Assembly: GCF_000970325.1 (NCBI RefSeq)
Contig: NZ_CP009518.1
Coordinates: forward strand, 682,001 to 746,000
Direction: 5' to 3'
Length of the DNA stretch: 64,000 nucleotides
DNA from: Methanococcoides methylutens MM1
Lineage (GTDB): Archaea; Halobacteriota; Methanosarcinia; Methanosarcinales; Methanosarcinaceae
Positions 62,077 through 64,000 of this stretch are shown piece after piece. Made by a program: the position numbers and the translations under genes. Each line of letters starts with the position of its first letter. Within the stretch, counting starts at the first letter, position 1. The notes below the pieces were generated by a model. The model saw nothing but the letters and a program-made list of their open reading frames with translations. It did not search any database and had not been told where the DNA came from.

Positions 62077-62237
62077 TGGCATACGGCTCTTTTCATTTGT
62101 TTTTATTCCTTGCCTATCTTCCTTTTCTTTTCATTAACTTTCCTTTCACTTATTTTCGTTTCATTTTATTCTTTATATTTCGTTTTAATTAGACGCGACA
62201 ACAAAAGACTCTTTAATATTCAGGACAATTACTGGCG
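62077..62237. terminator. Polypyrimidine spacer
   Basis: On the plus strand this 160-bp spacer is nearly all T and C from 62090 to 62190, with repeated TTTCATT/TTTCCTTT runs. Archaeal termination occurs at such U-rich stretches, but the length here is notable. No hairpin is visible. Confidence 0.4.
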
Positions 62238-63125
62238 ATGATAGATGACGTACTCAAGGTTTTCAGGAAACTGGATAGTAAGGACCTTCGAATTTTGACC
62301 GGTATCGAGATCGGGATGAAAAATTTTGAATGGGTTCCTCTCGAAGAGATCCGTAAATATACCAAAATGAATTTCGATCAACTTGAGTACAGGCTTCTCA
62401 GGCTTTTTAAGTCCAATATGGTAGTGGGGACAAAAACTCCGTATGAAGGCTATCAGATCTATTTTGACGGCTACGATGCACTTGCACTGAATACATTTGT
62501 CAAAAGGGAAAGTGTCAGTGCCATAGGTGAAGAGATCGGTGTGGGCAAGGAATCAGTTGTCCATGAGGCCATCAGGGAACCTGAGCTTGCGATCGCAGAT
62601 CCTATTCCTGTTATTATCAAGTTCCACAGGGAAGGCAGGACAAGCTTCAAGCGTGTAAAAAGAGTACGTGACCACCTTGTTGACAGGGAGCATTTTTCCT
62701 GGATATATGCAGCACGTCTGGCTGCCAAAAGGGAGTATGATATTCTCCAGGAATTATACGGCAAGGTTTCCATACCCAAACCTCTTGATTACAACAGGCA
62801 TGCCATCGTCATGGCTCCAGCGAAGGGGAGTATCCTTGTAAAGACCAAACTTCTGGAACCGGTATGGGTCCTCGATGAGATCCTTTCACAGATTAAGGTC
62901 GTTTACTCTCTTGGGATCATACACTCAGACCTCAGTGAATACAACATCTTCGTCAGTGATGAGGGCGTGGAGTTCATAGACTGGCCACAGTATGTTACAG
63001 TGGACCATCCACATGCAGATGAGCTGCTTGAGCGGGATGTGTTCAATGTGCTGACACATTTCAGGCGGAAGTATAATCTGGAAAAGGACATGGGCGAGGT
63101 TCTCAGCTTTATAAAAGAAGACTGA
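62238..63125 (+). CDS. rio2: Serine/threonine kinase RIO2
   Basis: 295 residues: N-terminal winged helix (VFRKLDSKDLRILTGIEIGM to about 85), then the RIO kinase with P-loop GEEIGVGKESVVHEA, lysine in VIIKFHREGRTSFK, catalytic loop HSDLSEYNIFV and metal site FIDWPQYV. Acts in small-subunit maturation. Confidence 0.95.
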   Translation: MIDDVLKVFRKLDSKDLRILTGIEIGMKNFEWVPLEEIRKYTKMNFDQLEYRLLRLFKSNMVVGTKTPYEGYQIYFDGYDALALNTFVKRESVSAIGEEIGVGKESVVHEAIREPELAIADPIPVIIKFHREGRTSFKRVKRVRDHLVDREHFSWIYAARLAAKREYDILQELYGKVSIPKPLDYNRHAIVMAPAKGSILVKTKLLEPVWVLDEILSQIKVVYSLGIIHSDLSEYNIFVSDEGVEFIDWPQYVTVDHPHADELLERDVFNVLTHFRRKYNLEKDMGEVLSFIKED

Positions 63126-63170
63126 TCAGTATGCTATAGTTATATGCTATAGCTACCAAATTTTAATTAT

Positions 63171-64000
63171 ATGCTTATTGATAGTGGGGTAATATTCGGT
63201 ATCGACATAGCAAAAGGCTCCTCCAGGGCAAAGGAGCTACCAAGGTATGCGGTCGCTGTGCTGAAAGAGGGGGAAATAACCCAACATAAAATGGTGCGTC
63301 TTCCCCACATCCTGAAGATGGTCCGTGAAGAACATCCTGAATATATAGCAGTGGATAACATTTTCGAGCTCGCACCGGCAAAGAAAGAGCTTGTGCGATT
63401 CCTGGAGAAGCTTCCTGAAGGTGTCAGGTTGGTACAGGTCACAGGCGGCCTGCACAAAAAATCCCTGTTGCATCTTGCAAGGGAGAATGGATTGTCCTTC
63501 AACCAGTTCGATCCCAATGAAGAGGCGGAGACCTGTGCACGTTTAGCCAGTATGGGAATTGGTTCTGAAGTCTCCCTTTTTGAGGATATCACGAAGATCA
63601 AGGTGAGTCGTGCACGTTCCCTCGGGCGTGGAGGTTGGAGCCAGAACAGGTATCGTCGAAAGGTCCACGGGGCTGTGAGAGAAAGGGCCCGTGAGGTTGA
63701 AGCGATACTCAAGAAAGCCTCAAAGGAGCGAGGTTATTCGTATGATTCCAGGATCTCAAAGGGTTTCGGGGGGTATGTGCGTGCGGAGTTCACAGTATTT
63801 GCGAAGAGGGATCAGGTTCCTGTTGGCTCCGGTTCCACGGCAGATGCTCAGGTCCGTGTGAGCAGTGTGGTGCGTGATAAGATCCAGTACACTTCTTTGA
63901 AGAAGCTCAAAAGGCGCCCAACGATTGTGGGTATTGACCCCGGGACCACTGTGGGGATAGCCATACTATCCTTCGAAGGTGAACTTCAGCTTCTGAAAAG
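63171..64000 (+). CDS. DUF460 protein, N-terminal part (runs off the window)
   Basis: 276 codons are present with no stop. RNase H-like folds are suggested twice: FGIDIAKGSSRAKELPRYAVAVLKEG at the start and IVGIDPGTTVGIAIL near residue 260, the DUF460 pattern of archaea. A Lys/Arg-rich segment lies between. ATG 63171 is preceded by the direct repeat ATGCTATAG (63131 and 63144). A nuclease or nucleic-acid role is inferred only from the fold. Confidence 0.85.
   Translation, partial: MLIDSGVIFGIDIAKGSSRAKELPRYAVAVLKEGEITQHKMVRLPHILKMVREEHPEYIAVDNIFELAPAKKELVRFLEKLPEGVRLVQVTGGLHKKSLLHLARENGLSFNQFDPNEEAETCARLASMGIGSEVSLFEDITKIKVSRARSLGRGGWSQNRYRRKVHGAVRERAREVEAILKKASKERGYSYDSRISKGFGGYVRAEFTVFAKRDQVPVGSGSTADAQVRVSSVVRDKIQYTSLKKLKRRPTIVGIDPGTTVGIAILSFEGELQLLK

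Overview
The window reads as chromosome of a methylotrophic, probably marine or saline methanogen of the Methanosarcinaceae (Methanococcoides/Methanolobus-like). This rests on archaeal information genes (Srp54, FtsY, S17e, S19e, L31e, L39e, L18a, IF6, prefoldin, PDCD5), SepCysS, a B12-binding methyltransferase-type corrinoid protein, DUF2111, archaellins with class III signals, PGF-pre-PGF and NosD-type surface proteins, and archaeal TATA-type promoters. The genus is an inference; no rRNA is present.

Layout. 0-8.7 kb: end of an HRDC-type protein, prepilin/archaellin peptidase, a hexulose-phosphate synthase-RraA fusion apparently started at ATT, pyrBI, dapAB with S17e, DNA polymerase IV, an acetyltransferase-like membrane protein. 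8.8-13 kb: zinc-ribbon protein, two tandem initiator tRNAs, srp54, sua5. 12.8-18.6 kb: complete seven-gene Mrp Na+/H+ antiporter operon (A-G). 18.8-20.7 kb: an E1-like ThiF protein, tRNA-Val, -Phe and -Gly, and a winged-helix regulator whose 5' end carries an apparent +1 frameshift.

20.83-26.2 kb: a 5.4-kb block with perfect inverted ends (18-20 bp), a perfect flanking direct repeat (7-11 bp) and subterminal repeats phased every 20 bp. It carries only secreted or membrane proteins, two of them NosD-like beta-helix proteins, and no transposase. I read it as a non-autonomous, cargo-carrying mobile element inserted between the regulator and a corrinoid-protein gene. It contains an internal duplication of about 250 bp that includes a promoter.

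27-40 kb: a dense sulfur locus. It encodes TusA-like proteins, SepCysS with a DUF169 partner, a CxxC thioredoxin-like protein, a PiT/CysP-type permease, a siroheme Fe-S sulfite reductase, an Fe-S APS reductase (CysH), CysD and CysN (ATP sulfurylase), a signal-less substrate-binding protein, and a ThiS/MoaD carrier, threonine synthase, E1 and TusA group. Together these spell an assimilatory sulfate-reduction route (import, APS, sulfite, sulfide), which is uncommon in methanogens, placed next to carrier-protein sulfur chemistry and tRNA-dependent cysteine synthesis. CysN ends in what looks like a dead APS-kinase domain.

40-47 kb: free-standing ThrRS editing domain, membrane protein and TPR protein pair, a cohesin/PGF-pre-PGF surface protein, and a WbpB/E/D-like diacetamido-sugar operon. 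47-53 kb: purA, S19e, PDCD5, PP-loop protein, and the classical L39e-L31e-IF6-L18a-prefoldin-FtsY run. 53-56 kb: trpCBA. 56-64 kb: membrane and winged-helix pair, two archaellins, a lipoprotein, thioredoxin and thioredoxin reductase, DUF2111, Rio2 kinase, and the start of a DUF460 protein cut by the window edge.
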